64,000 nt of DNA from Epiperipatus broadwayi (GCA_028023455.1 JAQFVV010000023.1:2223501-2287500); one strand, 5' to 3'; shown: positions 49,936-62,362, counted from the stretch's first letter. Numbers and translations: made by a program. Notes: generated from the sequence alone by a model not told the origin.

Positions 49936-50170
49936 CAATGATAGATGTGAGGGCTAACGGTTTCTAAATTAAATCTCAATTTGACTCTTCTAGTATTTGT
50001 TATATAACTTCTGAGTGACTAACAATTTGGCAATTTTTTAGTCTTGGATTTATTATGACAATGGCCTATAGAGTGCTGGACTCAAAAGTTAAAAGTTCTG
50101 AATTAAAGCTCAATCTGGTGTTCAAATGTCATATGACTTTCTAAGTAATTAACCATTTGATCATTTTTAT
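49936..50170 (+). mobile_element. Two adjacent tRNA-like SINE copies
   Basis: Two segments share the order ACAATG..., GTTCTGAATTAAAGCTCAAT or a close form, then ATATGACTTTCT..., AACCATTTGATCATTTTT. Box-A-like (CTATAGAGTGCTGG) and box-B-like (AGTTCTGAATTA) parts are visible in the second copy. Divergence between them shows that they are old or inserted separately. Confidence 0.5.
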
Positions 50171-50884
50171 ATTGAATACAAATGCCAAAAATTGTTATAA
50201 AACTTATTTCTGTCTCAGAAATATTTAAAGTTTATTTTAATAACATGATAAGTTAAATAATAAGTATTTTTAAAGTCACCTTGCTAGCCAGCCTAAAATC
50301 TTGAACTTGGTCTTCTCCAAGCCCCACATATTTTCAGTTTTTCCAGTTTATCTAAACTCATAAGGCAAAACTGTTTGAAATCATTATTCCAGATGTTGAT
50401 GAAATTTACAGACTAAAAATCATACTTGTTCATTAATTTGTATTATCTTGCTTTGTTGATACTTTAATGAAAAAAAAGTTCAATCATTACTTTTATCCAG
50501 ATATGTAGGTTAGATATTTTACTAGAAATTCTCATTACTAGTAGTAATTAATTAATTTCATTTATTTTCTTAATAAATACTTTGTTAATTTTATTACAGT
50601 TAAATTTCTAATGATTTTGAAATTGAACACTAGAAATAAATAATTCTTGATAAAATGATGGATGCTGCCAGAAGAGTAGTATTTGAGAAGTTTGTTGGTA
50701 TGATTGAGTTCTTTTTTTAATAGGAAGTATATTTTTCTATGCCATTTGATGTTAAAAAAGAAAAATATTTTAATATTTAATTGAAAAAGTCAAATAAATT
50801 TTGTTGATAAATAAGCTACAATTTCCCCTCCTCTTTTTTAAAAAAATTACAAAGTAATTTATTGCTTGGGAATTCATTTCATAA

Positions 50885-50995
50885 GAAATTCAATCACTGT
50901 AAGTGAGAGACTAAGCCATAGTCTGTGGATCTTGAGCTCCATCATCCACCATTTTACCATAGCTCTATACCACATATGTAGTGTAATATTGTCAT
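50885..50995 (-). mobile_element. tRNA-derived SINE (family A)
   Basis: The minus strand reads TGGTATAGAGCTATGGTAAA (box-A region), then GGAGCTCAAGATCCACAGAC (box B) and TTACAGTGATTGAATTTC. It matches the order of the 36.7 and 54.9 kb copies. Confidence 0.6.
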
Positions 50996-51978
50996 TATCC
51001 ATGAATAAAAATGATAGCAAATAAAATCCAGTTATTATGTGTATATGTGTTAAATCATATTTTTGTCCAGCTTTTGTTTTCTTGAATCAATGATATAAAA
51101 GTTACTTAACATATGTATAAGTTTTTATACGTGTATGAAAGAAAAAATGCATATAGGCACAAAAATCTAATGAAGATTTTAACATATTCATTGATTAAAA
51201 TTAATCTTTCATTTTTTAAAGGGATTATATATATATATATTACAGTTTTATTTTACATGGATTTTTCAGGAATATATCTAATAAAATCAGAATTAAATAA
51301 ATTCTATAATAAAAAGTTCCACAGAAAGAAGTTATGGAAGAGAATCATTGGATATACATAGAAACTGCATTTTTCATTCTGTAATAGCATCATCTATATC
51401 AGAAGACTTCCATGAACATTAATTGGATTGTACTACTTAGTTTATTAAATTAATTTGTACAAAAATCATCTCTTATGTATCATTTTAAGCTTTCTTTCCA
51501 AAAGCAGAAAATGTGATGGATATTATGTTTCACACAGTTTTCTTAATATCAGTTAAAACAAAATGATAATTTATTATACTAGAGATGATTAATGAGATGA
51601 AATTTTGCTTTTAAGATAATGTTGTGTGGTCAGCAAGTTTCACACATTTTGGAAACAAATTCTATATTTAATCATAAAAATACCTTTTAAGATAAATAAT
51701 TATTGAAGGACATCCTGCATAGTAAACTAGTTTATAACTAGAACATTGTTATTTTCATTGATAAAATTATTCTAATAGTGCCACCTTTTTGAACTCATAC
51801 TCTTGTGATAAAAAGAAATTGCTTTACTAAGCAAGCATGAACTTATGAATTAAATTTATGGCTTTAAACTCAATAATTCGCTATTCAATCATCTAGATTA
51901 ATAGTAAGATTTGAGTTATAACTGCTCTTTCCTTTAATTAGTCATAATATATATAATAGGCATAAGAAAATAACTTAC

Positions 51979-52097
51979 CTCCAGGTAAACTACTTTCTGT
52001 AACTGGCCTTGAAGTCTTGTGAAAACTACCAGACATAGAAATGTAGCGTTCATCACACAAGTGGTTATAGGAAGGCCTTAGATCTTGATTAGAGTCA
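51979..52097 (-). CDS. edl: Mae/EDL-like protein, internal exon before the PNT domain
   Basis: The exon is bounded by TTTTTTTCTTTTAG and by GGAG|GTAAGTTA, both close to consensus. It holds one leading base, 39 codons and one trailing base. The trailing G joins the PNT exon as G|AT (Asp), a perfect phase match. The peptide begins DSNQDLRPSYNHLCDERYIS and ends TSRPVTESSLPG. It is polar with several Ser and Thr, no predicted domain, and probably a flexible linker, as expected ahead of a C-terminal PNT domain. No Ser/Thr-Pro MAPK site is seen in it. It starts in phase 2, so at least one more exon lies upstream; I could not find it between 52.1 and 64 kb and it may be outside the window. Confidence 0.72.
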
Positions 52098-54729
52098 CTA
52101 AAAGAAAAAAAAAACATATAATTCAATAATAAAGAATATAGATATAATGTAATAATAATTTTGTTGTTGTTCGATAGATCATGTGACATTCAAGCTCTAG
52201 AAATTATAGATTGAACTTTAAATCCAACAATCTTAAACTATCATGAACTAAATAAAATGCACAAACAAAAAAGTTTATGTTTTACTAAGCTAGATTGAAA
52301 TCCACATCTTAAATATTGCAGGCTGATGCATTACTATAAAGTAATGTATTGATGGCACATGATTCTATGTACATTTATATATATTGATAAGAAATGCTAT
52401 TAATTTGCCAATTTACCTTCACGTACAGCCTTTATCCACTTTCATAGTTTGTAATTAATTATCATGGTGTTAATTAAAGTCAAAGTGACATTTAACAATT
52501 TCAGGGAAAGAGAATCTTTACCTTGATTAATACCATTTCAAAACATATGGCTATTTTTGACTTTGTTTAAAGAGAAGTCACATATTATCATGACTCTACT
52601 GATTGTTTGATTTTTTTTTCTCTAATAAGATGTTCATCTTTCTATTTGCAATCTTATATCATCCTATTATTCAAACTACAATTATCCTAAGGTTTTGAAT
52701 CCAAGCCAACCCATTCCTATGGCTATATAAATTTCACAATAGATCAACTATATATTTTAATGATTTCAAATATGACTATGCAATTCTAACTTTTAGATTT
52801 TATTCATTGCACCCATTAATATCTAAATAGAAATTTGATGATTAACAGAATTTGGATTAAAAAGGTAAAAGCATTCTAGCGCTGAGGTCACTAAAATTTA
52901 TAGTTGGTAACCTGGTTTCAGATCTATATAACTATAGGCAAGTTTATTTATATATAAAGTTTAGAATATTCAAACTTTTCTTGTCAAAATCTTCACTAAT
53001 ATAATAAGAATAAAAAAAAATTGCAAGTCAGAGTTATCAAAAGGCTGAATAGCCACAAAAGTCATCATCACCATTCTATGATCATCGATTTTATTCAGTA
53101 GTTACAATTTATATTCTAGTGATACAATAAGAAAAAGACACAACCAGTAGTTAATATAACTATTGCTATCAATATAACAGTGGTTTTTGTATTTTTTATT
53201 AATCTAAATACATATATATTGCGTGTGTGTGTATAATATATACGTCCATGTATTGTGTTCAAAGCATGTTCATATAGTGTATACAAAACAGACAGATCTA
53301 TTTAAATTAAGATTTTTATATTTAGACAACTATAAAATAAGATGTATAATGAATTAAACAAACTATAAACAAAAATGTTTATTTTTTAATCAGCTGCTTG
53401 GACCCAAATGTTTAACTAAGTAAAGTTTATATCATTTTGTATGCACAAATGTTCACGTATGTCTAGCCCAATGCTGAGGGTGTCTCATGTGAGACTCAAA
53501 TATCTTTTTTTTAATTATAGCATGCTATACATTTAGATAAAAGACATGGTGTTATATGTTTCCTATATGCATGATATAGGATTCTAATCTGAGCCAAGAA
53601 ATTTTTTTTTCAAAGTCATGCCAACCTAGCTATTCATTTATCAGCAAAAAAAATCCAGATTTTCTTATCTAGAAAATAAATCAAGATTGAAAAATTGCTA
53701 AAACTGCTCCTCATGGACAACTTTTTTTTTTCTGTTTGTGAATGGGGTGGTGCTGATTTAAAAGGCTTTTATCTTACATTTGGCTATGTAAAGCTAGTTT
53801 TACTTATATACAAACACATATAGTAGTGTAAAGCATTATGATATAGTAGTTTATTACGTTAGCTTCCATACAGACTGGAATTAGAATTCATTTCCGTTCT
53901 AATGGCTGAGAATTTTTATGAACACTTGATTTCTTTTTTCCAGATAACCAACTCAAAATGTATCCACTGAGTTTTTTCACTATCGATGGTAAATAGAAGT
54001 CTTAATTCTTGGGAGGAGGAAGTAAAAATGAATCAGTAATTGATCAAATGAATATCAGCATAATGTCGGCATAATGACTATAAAAACAAACATTTTCATG
54101 CAGTAAAAAGATTATCTGTAAGGGGATAATGCCAGACATCTACAGACTCTGAACTTTACGTTTAAGATAATACAAGATCCATTATTTTAATTGTACACAA
54201 ATGAGTGGGACTTTAAATTACAATGAATATGCATACAAACGTATGTGCACATATATAAATCTCATAAAAGTAAAATGATTAGGAATAGCAGAGAAGATAG
54301 TATTCACCAGCCTAGCTAAAATTAGCGAATCGTTTTCGATCTTTGTTTACTCTTCAGCTATGATTAGCTGGATACTTGACCAATATTGAATGATTAGATG
54401 GGAATGACTATAAACTGATTTCTTGAAAAAAAGAAAAATTCTAACCCTGCTGAAAAAAATTTAAACTTGTTTATGCATGGATTCAAACTCAGAACATAGT
54501 AATGGCAGGCATATATGCTAACTATGAGACTCTTATTCCTACATACAATATAGACAGAAAGGCGCAATTGGTTATTTTAAGAATATATTAAAATTATCTC
54601 CACGTTATTTTCTTTACTTGTTTATTCATTTTAAGAATTGGATAAATAGTATCGATACCTTATAATCTCCAAATTATTTTTAAATTACATATTTAATAAC
54701 TCTGTATCAATAAACCTATCATCTAATGG
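52098..54729. other. AT-rich stretch upstream of the Mae/EDL-like exons
   Basis: This is presumably intron. A donor-like TTCACGTACAGCC patch at 52420-52445 (minus GAAG|GTAAATT) was tested, but its frame has a stop just before the junction. tRNA-like relics occur near 52880-52940, 53850-53930 and 54480-54540. Confidence 0.45.
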
Positions 54730-54932
54730 AAAATCTAATGTATGGCTGCACGTCAGTCATTTACACTTTGTTTTTTGCTGTTAGACGTATAAGCTTCATT
54801 AGCAGTTTTACGCAAATTATGAGCGACTTGTTCGCGGCTCAGTTCTTCACTTCCGATCCTCAAACTTTTTATGAATTCCCCCCTTCCCCCTCCAGTAATA
54901 AACTGTCTGCTTATTTATTTTTGACTGCATGA
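54730..54932. promoter_or_regulatory. CpG-containing block, possible promoter or first exon
   Basis: Seven or more CpG sites lie within about 150 bases, unlike the CpG-poor surroundings. Both strands have open frames: plus 54726-54932, including MSDLFAAQFFTSDPQTFYEF, and a minus frame through GSEELSREQVAHNLRKTANE to a stop. The minus strand carries CGGAAGTG, an ETS-type core, and TGACGTGC. Its position 2.6 kb upstream of the known exons would suit a 5' exon of the Mae/EDL-like gene, but no phase-2 donor fits. A transposon fragment is possible. Confidence 0.2.
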
Positions 54933-54933
54933 T

Positions 54934-55035
54934 TTAGCATAGCGGTAGAATAGCGATCTGTGGAACTCAAGATCCTTGGATCACGATCTAGCTCTATTTT
55001 CGTTGCACAACTTTTTATATATTCCAAGCAATACA
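54934..55035 (+). mobile_element. tRNA-derived SINE (family A)
   Basis: TAGCATAGCGGTAGAATAGC is a good box A, followed by GGAACTCAAGATCCTTGGAT and a CGTTGCACAA block. The same order is found in the minus-strand copies at 36.7 and 50.9 kb. Downstream it fades into AT-rich sequence. Confidence 0.7.
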
Positions 55036-55614
55036 ATAAACCATTCTACTTTTTTTATTTACAGATATTCACACATACTCTTGCATAAACTAACAATTTT
55101 TTCTTTCCACAATGACATTTGAAAAACGTTGACGAGAATTTTTTTTAAAAAATCAAATCTGGATAATAATAGTGGGGGGAGGGGATTTATTAGACAGTTC
55201 TTCTAACTCGGTGAACTGATAATAGTTAAGACAAAAAAAAAATACTAGAACATGATTTACAAAAAGTAGTTATCACGACAGGGAGATGACAAAGGATGAT
55301 TATATGGTCTAACTAATCGCAGTACTGATAGGGAAAAAAGGGCGTGGGAGAAAGTTCATTAAATCAACTTTTAAATCAAAATGTTATCTTCTTAAATAGG
55401 TGGTTTGTTCTGCATATATAAAATTAATCTTATGCTATTTATGTAATACTTGAGTATACATATTTTTTATAATGCTCAAAATATTAAAAGATCATCATAC
55501 CAATTATAAATTCATATATAATCATCATCAGAAATCACTGGCTTGATGTTTTCTTCATTAACTCTCTGGTTTGTCACAAGGCTGAGTTGTGCTTATGTGT
55601 CGTTTTATTTGTCT

Positions 55615-55690
55615 TCATTGTTTAATGCAATGGTAGAAGCAGTAGAGCTGAAGGTTCATGGATCACATCTCCAACTCAGTCATTTCCGGG
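55615..55690 (+). mobile_element. tRNA-derived SINE head, degenerate
   Basis: TGCAATGGTAGAAGCAGTAG (box A) and GAAGGTTCATGGATCACATC (box B) are spaced as in a tRNA gene. It resembles family A. An overlapping 104-codon frame is accidental. Confidence 0.5.
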
Positions 55691-55699
55691 CATCAAATT

Positions 55700-58660
55700 T
55701 CACAACAATAAACCAATTTAATTACTCGACATATGTGGGCAAAAAAAAAATGTTAATTTCTCTCCATAACTTTTCTTCAATAAAATGTCCAATTCTTTTT
55801 TTTTTTTTTTCATTGGAAACTTTTTGCATCCAGATGCTTTTCAATAACATATTGTAACATATTCTTTCAAATACAAAAATTATTTTCACCAAATATGTTA
55901 TCATTAACCATTTTTCACAACCATATAAAATACTAGTAAATATGTATGAGTTTAGTTATCTAATTTGGGTTATGACCAAATAATGCATTTAAAATATGCA
56001 AGTTACAGTATTTTATTTTTTCATAACTGTTAATGTTTATTATAATTCCATTAGTATGAAATATAAATAATTATATGATCCATTGTATTTTTGGTGTTTT
56101 TGTATATAAATAAGGTTAGTTAATACCTAAATAGGTTTACAATAACATTTTTATTTCAATACAAAAGAACTTCTAAAACATTTGCAACTGTCCCCATACC
56201 ATAGTTTAGTAGTATAAAAGAGCTATTTCAATAACATTTTGCTCATAGGTATGAATATGCAAGAATATATCATAATGAAATTAATTCTCTTTTTTTTTAG
56301 TTCTTTTGGATTTATTAATTTATGTTTTTATTATCTCTTTGAAACACTTTCAGTAGCTATTATACATACATCATTGCTATTCTTAGCTTTGTGTCCATTT
56401 TCTTTTTTGCTTTCTTTAATGTCAAAGTCTGTGGTTCATTTAAAGCTATATTCATATTTGATGAGGTTTTTTTAAGTTAGCTATAATGGCCATAAAATAA
56501 TTTTCTATTTAGTTGTTACATTTTTCACAATGTTGCTACATTCATCATCTGACAAAACAGCTTTCCAAATACTCATAACAAGCATGGATGAATGTGACCT
56601 TTCTTATGTGACATGCTTATTATTTTAGCATACTAATTTTATACTAAAATGTTGTCCATTTTTACCTATATGATTTGATATATTATTATTTACAATATTA
56701 TGAAATAGAGAATTTACAAGTCCTTTATTATCTCCATATTTAACTAAAATATAAGATGCTGCATGAAAGTTTAAAATATAACTGTTAAATGTGATGTTAT
56801 TTATAGTTAACAACAAGCACATATGATTATATTCTGGATAAGTAAAATATAGAATCAATTTCAGTTTTTTTTTACAAACTTTACCATTAATATAATATTT
56901 AATTTTGCACTTTGAAATAAAACAAACAAAATCTGTTTAATATAAATAAAATTCAAACCAGTTCTGATTTGTAGTCGGTGGTATTGGGCTTGGCACAGTT
57001 GATGGAGATTTTTCTGAAATTGTCTCTATGAGTCTTGTAATACAATAACTCACAATTCAGAATTTGGCTATTTTATAACATCTTACATCTTAGTTAATTA
57101 ATGACCAAAATGTGTTTACAAAGTATTTGGTGGCCTAATTTATGATGAGTTCCATCTCTTGAGAATCATTACTCAAAAAATATATGTTGACCATGCTTGA
57201 TATAAAAACGCATCATTATTGTAAATGTATGAGATTATAGTGATATTGCTTGATATCTTGCCACTCACCTAGCTTTGATTGATGTAAGCATATGCAAATT
57301 AATGCTTCAACTGATTTTACACTGAAATTAAAGTTTAATTTGAATATTTTGGCTATTGATTTAATGATACATGTGCTTATCTGTATAGAAATCTGTGCAA
57401 TAATGTTGCATTTAAAATGAATTTGAATAATCAATTATCTTAAAAAAATTAATGACATGTTTAAAAAAAGTTTGCTGATGATCACTTGAGTGATTTTTTC
57501 CTCCATATTTGCACAGTGTTTTTTTCCTCCATATTTGCACAGTGTTTTTTTTTTTGCAATTAATTTAGATTAGGAAAACTTCATGTAAGAAAATACATAA
57601 AAGATACAGAATGTTTTAAAAGAGTTTGTAAAAAAAAAAACAGTTTGTGGAAATGGTAAATAATGCACTTAATTTGTTTGATCTGATTGTTTAAGATGGA
57701 ACTCTTGGAGTACAATATCCAAAAAAGTAAATCAGCAGTAGGATATACTATGAACTATAATATTCATGAGAAGTAAATCAGCAAATAGGATTTCTGCTAT
57801 TTCCATGAGAATTAGGTTAGTAAGTAGGACTATACTGCTTGATCATAGAGCCATAAGATAGAAAAATTTTAGAACCATAGCTAACATTACAAAGTTGTGA
57901 GTGGAAGGAGTTTGACAATGGTAATAAAAATGTAACAATTTAATGTACTGAAACTATAATAATCACATGATCATTTGCTTAGGATATCATAGGATATTTA
58001 AGAAATCAAATAATAGGTTGTACCATCAATTTCATCCTAGATAAACAAAACTGAATTTTGGAAATATATTTTCATTATTTGGGCAATAATTCAAGAATTG
58101 TTAGCTGTTAAAGTCACCATTTTACTATTGCACTAAAATATAGACTAACTGAAACTGTCAATAAATTACATTATCAAGAGTCAAAGCTACAGAAAATAGT
58201 ACTATGATGAAAAAAACCAAGTGAATGGCTTTTGTGATGTAGTGGTTAATGCATCTTCCAGATTATTTTTTTTTAGCCAGGGAAGACATACTGTAATCAA
58301 TCTAGCTAACTACATAATCATTGTTTATTTTTACATTTTTGGCTAGAGAGTACAATAAAAATAGAAAACTGAAAAGCCATTTGCCCAATTAGCCTTAAGA
58401 ATAATGCCTTCTTCACTACTTTTGTATTGATAGGATACAGGATAAGCTTTTGTTTTCCACATAACGATTTATATTAATGTTTGGAAGAAGAAAAAGAGAT
58501 AATACTGCAATAAGTGGGTATTGGATGAATATATGCACTATTCATTAATAAAGCCTCTGTTCTCATTAAAGAATAAAAATAAACTAAGTGGTAAATTTCA
58601 TTTTTCTCCTACAAAAAACAAATATATATATATGTTTGAAAACATGAAAATTGTATTTAT
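55700..58660. other. AT-rich stretch with one small tandem duplication
   Basis: There are no supported exons. At 57494-57544 a 25-26 base unit (TTTTTTCCTCCATATTTGCA plus CAGTG) occurs twice in tandem. Weakly repeated GTAAATCAGCA-type strings lie at 57690-57830. A tRNA-like box A (TGATGTAGTGGTTAATGC) is seen at about 58240. Confidence 0.45.
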
Positions 58661-58664
58661 TTAG

Positions 58665-59179
58665 AAAACAAACATTACAATTAGAAGGGACTTGAACTCA
58701 AAATTTCAAGCTCTCTACAGCTATGCACTCCATCTTTTAAAACGAATACCCATGACCACATACATGTGAAAAAGATAAATAATCTCCAATATATGTATTC
58801 TGTGCTGAACCAGTACTAATCAGTTGGTCCATATCCCCATCTCTCACACATATATACAATCAGTGTTCAGTTTATAACTTCAAACTTTAATGGGAAAGCT
58901 TCAATCTTCTCCAACTCTTCAGCCATCCATATCATTAATGAAACTTGTCGTTTAAAGTTTGAAGATTTGCTATCCTTAATATAAACTGCACTAATTGTAT
59001 ATATGTGAGATGATGATCTGGACAACTTATGAGTGCTGGTCCAGCATGAAATACATTATATTGGAGATCATTTATCTTTTTCATATATATATGGTCATGT
59101 GTACCGATTGAATAGTCCAAGTTCCTTCTAATTATATTGTTTAGTATAGACTATATGCTTATATTTAAATAAAACAAAC
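58665..59179. mobile_element. Family B foldback element, internally deleted
   Basis: Left arm blocks (TTAGAAGGGACTTGAACTC, AAAAGATAAATAATCTCCAA, CAGCCATCCATATCATTAAT) and right arm blocks (GCATGAAATACATTATATTG, GATCATTTATCTTTTTCATA, CAAGTTCCTTCTAA) are inverted copies. The right arm lacks the part matching CTCCAACTCTTCAGCC. Here the right end is the longer one. AAAACAAAC at 58665-58673 and 59171-59179 may be the target duplication, although it is only 9 bases in an AT-rich setting. Confidence 0.7.
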
Positions 59180-59864
59180 TATATTGAAGAACAAATAAGT
59201 TTAAAAACATAAAACAAAAAAAAATAATGTATTTTGCAAATAAACCTAAAGTAAGTGCTGGCAATAAATCCATGGGGCATATAGATATTAGAAAAGCAAA
59301 CCTGATAATCTGTTTGAATATCAAACAAAAATTACAATCATTAAAAAAAAAAAAATGTATTTTTACTAGACAAAAATTGCAAGAGTCAGTTTCCATGGAA
59401 ACATTAAGCACCAGAAAGTTGTAAAATATCATTGAGGAAAACAATGATCAAATTACGATGTGACAGGAAAAGTTTGCTAAAAGTGCCTCTTATTTTTTTC
59501 AAAAGTATTTTTATTTGCTGATTTAAAAGTGCTTAAACTATAGCAAATCGTACAGAATCAACCAATGTCATTATTTCTAATGTCACAACATTATCTAGTT
59601 GAGCTACGTGAACACAACAATTTATGGTTTAATAATTTCATTAAATAAATGTTTTTGCCTTTGAACATTTTTTTCCAGTAAACGTAATTAACTTTCTCTA
59701 CTTTGTGGAATTAAAATTATTTTATGTATTTACATTTATTACCATCAATTACTGTTTATATGTAAAGTTCTCGATCTGGTGAGAGTAAACAGGCAACAAC
59801 AACATATAATTGAATGCATTGTCGTTCAGAAAATTATGTGATTTTCGAGTGCCGGAAGTAAGTT

Positions 59865-59935
59865 TAAATCAAGGGAACTAGCTCTTGAGTCGGTCACTCT
59901 ACCATTGCACAGGCGCAACCGAGTGATGCTGAATT
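59865..59935 (-). mobile_element. tRNA-like SINE head
   Basis: The minus strand reads GCGCCTGTGCAATGGTAGAG (box A), GACCGACTCAAGAGCTAGTT and then a box-B-like CTTGATTTAAAC. GC content is high against the flanks. The anticodon and T arms do not close well, so a functional tRNA is unlikely. CCGGAAGTAA at about 59853, an ETS-type site, lies next to it. Confidence 0.5.
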
Positions 59936-60184
59936 ACATTATATACTTTCATTGATTTTATATACATTAACAAGACTACAAGATCATGCTACAAATATAT
60001 TCTATTAAAATAGTGGTTTCTTCAGCTTAACATAAAATGTTTCATATATTTATATGAAAATTGTACTTTAAATGCACACTGCAAAAGCAAATATTTTTTT
60101 GCTTAGAAATTATTATCTTTATTTTACCTAGGAAAAAAATTGATTAAAAACAAAACTGTTTTCTTGTAAAAGATTATGCGTTTG

Positions 60185-60192
60185 TGACGTCA
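60185..60192. promoter_or_regulatory. Consensus CRE palindrome
   Basis: TGACGTCA is the full CREB/ATF site. With CpG rare in this window it stands out, but no promoter or gene start is visible beside it, so function is unproven. Confidence 0.2.
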
Positions 60193-60589
60193 TAAACTTC
60201 TTTTTTAGACTCAAATATCAAGCTTAAGTTATTCAGCAAACAAAAAAAAAAATTATCATATTGAGAACTTCAGATAGATATATTTGACATTTCAATACTG
60301 AATGCAAACAATAGCTTATTTATTCTAGGAACGTAGCTGGTAAAAGAATAAAAACAAGAATTTTAAAAAAAAGAAAGAAAACAATTTATTAAATAATTCT
60401 TAAAAGAGTTGCATTCCATCACACTGCTCAAATTTAAATCTACATTTTATATATAACAATAGCTTTTATAGTATTAAATATAAATATTAGATAATTTATC
60501 TCTTTCAATGTCGGTGTACATTTTTTACATATATCATTACTAATTGCCATCAGACAATCTAACACATACCAAAACAGATCTTTTCGAAG

Positions 60590-60900
60590 TTTGCTTCATA
60601 AATGTTCACAACTTTTTCTTTTTAAATAATCTATTAGCACATCTATTTCTTTTACCATCTACAGACTTCCAATATATCTTTCAAAATTCCCACGTGTAAT
60701 CTTCCGCCTTTTTCATAATTTCCACAATACTTTCTCCACCTACTATTTTCAACATTTCTACACTAATACTCTTATCCTTACAACTTAATCCTTTTTATTT
60801 TTCCTAAATCCATCTCATTTCTCCTCTCTTTTGATTTTGTTTTCTTCTCTGTTCCATATGCTACTAATCTTCAAATAAAATATTTAATAATTATCCTTAA
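60590..60900 (-). pseudogene. LINE reverse transcriptase fragment (finger region)
   Basis: The minus strand around 60790-60640 translates as DKSISVEMLKIVGGESIVEI, then MKKAEDYTWEF and KIYWKSVDGK. This fits the GxDGIxxEMLKxGG...WxxxxxxPxxK region of non-LTR reverse transcriptases. It is probably from the same family as the opposite-strand piece at 61310-62362, because it covers the preceding part of the protein. It is short and broken by stops. Confidence 0.5.
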
Positions 60901-61309
60901 ATCTTAATTTCAATGGATCACAAATATTCTCTTATCCTTATTAAAATCAGTTGAAGCATTGCAATTTTTTATTTCATTTTATAATCAGTTTTCCATTTAT
61001 CCAAACATTTAAATAGTTACATTTATGTATGAATAATAGTAGTAGTTTGGTTTTAAGAGTAATTGCCCTTTCACCAGATTTCTTTAAGAAATGAAGTATG
61101 CTAAATTATCTTGTATAGAGAGAAATTGTGGCAAATGTGGAAAAGTAAATATTTTTATATGATCAAAGAATCCTGAATCTCAATAATTCATTTCACTGTT
61201 ACATAAACCTACTAGTACTGTTAAACTCAGAATTTAGAAATAATGCTTTAATGTAAGATCTTTAAGACAATTAGTTCAAATGAATAACATATCTATCTTG
61301 TTTTTGTTA

Positions 61310-62362
61310 TATCTGAGAAAAATTGAGAGACTAGGAAAAAGAGTAGAGATACAATTAATAGATGGCAAGGGATGTATATATTATCAGATTTTGGATGATG
61401 TCTTCTTGGGTACATAAAGTAGGGAGGATGTGGAAGTTATGCTGAAGACATATGCAAGAGTGAGTAAAGAGATGGGGATTAAATTTAATGAAGAAAAATC
61501 AAAAGTAATGATGATAAATACTGGGGAAAGTGAAGACAGGAATATAAAGTTAAGTGTGGTGAATATGTATAACTATTTGGGATTCATCTTGAGTAATCAG
61601 AGAAATTGCTTGGATGAATGGGAGAAAAAATTGATAAATGAAGGAAAGAAAAGAAAGGGACCAATAAAGAAATTAACAGTGTTTTTGTATAATAAATATG
61701 ATGTAACTAGAATTGTATGGAAGGAAATGGCAGTAGAAGGGTTAATATATGGTAACAATGTGTTACGTGTTAGTAAAGGGGTGTTAGATTACTTAGAAAA
61801 ATTACAAAGAGAAGTAGGAAGACATGCACTAGATATAGATATATGGATGGCAAAGGAGGCAATTCAAGGAGAAATGGGATGGTCAAGTAAAATGTTCAGT
61901 AGATTGCAATTTATAGATAGTAAGAAAATAGCTAAAATAGTATTTAATTGGGTTACGAGTAAAGGACAGGCAACAAGATGGTTGAGAAAGGGTAATATGA
62001 TATGCAGAAGATTTGGATAAAGAATTTATGTCAGTATACTTATACAAAAAGTGGGATGATTGTGTTAGGAGAGTTGTTGAGTGTTATAGTGGCAAGGAAT
62101 GGGATAGAAGAATATATGCATTAATAAAAAATATGTCATTGGAGAGATAGAAAACTAGTATGGAAAGTAACCAGTTTAAATAAATATAGAAGTAAAAAGA
62201 ATATTGAGTGAGAGTTAATTTATGATAATAGCAAGGAAAGTAATTTACTGTTTAAGGCTCGAAGTGGATCTTTAGCAACAAGAGAATATAAATGTAAATG
62301 GAAAACTATGGGTGATTTAGTCTGCAAGTTATGAAATAAAATGATATGGAGATAAATGTTTC
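61310..62362 (+). pseudogene. LINE reverse transcriptase, C-terminal part
   Basis: The longest open frame in the window (61430-62020, 196 codons) belongs to this piece. Upstream, ERLGKRVEIQLI and a degraded YxDDVFLG mark the RT active site near 61395. The frame then reads VSKEMGIKFNEEKSKVMMIN and YNYLGFILS (RT thumb), EAIQGEMGWSSKMFSRLQF and RWLRKGNMICRRFG. Past its stop, LLFKARSGSLATREYKCKWK at about 62245-62310 is the motif ahead of a C-terminal cysteine cluster, with one CKL visible. This family differs from the RTE copies at 7-26 kb. The family B foldback inserted at 62363 interrupts it. It is less decayed than the RTE copies, so probably younger. Confidence 0.8.

Larger units (their letters stand above)
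48265..51978 (-). other. Intron of the Mae/EDL-like gene with SINE and foldback insertions
   Basis: The 3.7 kb intron has consensus ends (GTAAGTTA at the donor, CTTTCAG at the acceptor). It contains a family C fragment (about 48500-48550), an imperfect foldback at 48655-49025, two adjacent copies of a tRNA-like SINE (about 49936-50042 and 50059-50170), and a family A SINE (about 50885-50995, minus). Otherwise it is AT-rich. Confidence 0.7.

Noticed and set aside
52420-52445. Possible upstream exon of the Mae/EDL-like gene ending in a GTAAAT donor.
   Set aside because: In the phase needed to join the exon at 52097 the frame has a TGA directly before the junction.
59227-59424. 65-codon plus frame overlapping a 97-codon minus frame.
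   Set aside because: Both are low-complexity, phenylalanine- or lysine-rich and typical of chance frames in AT-rich DNA.
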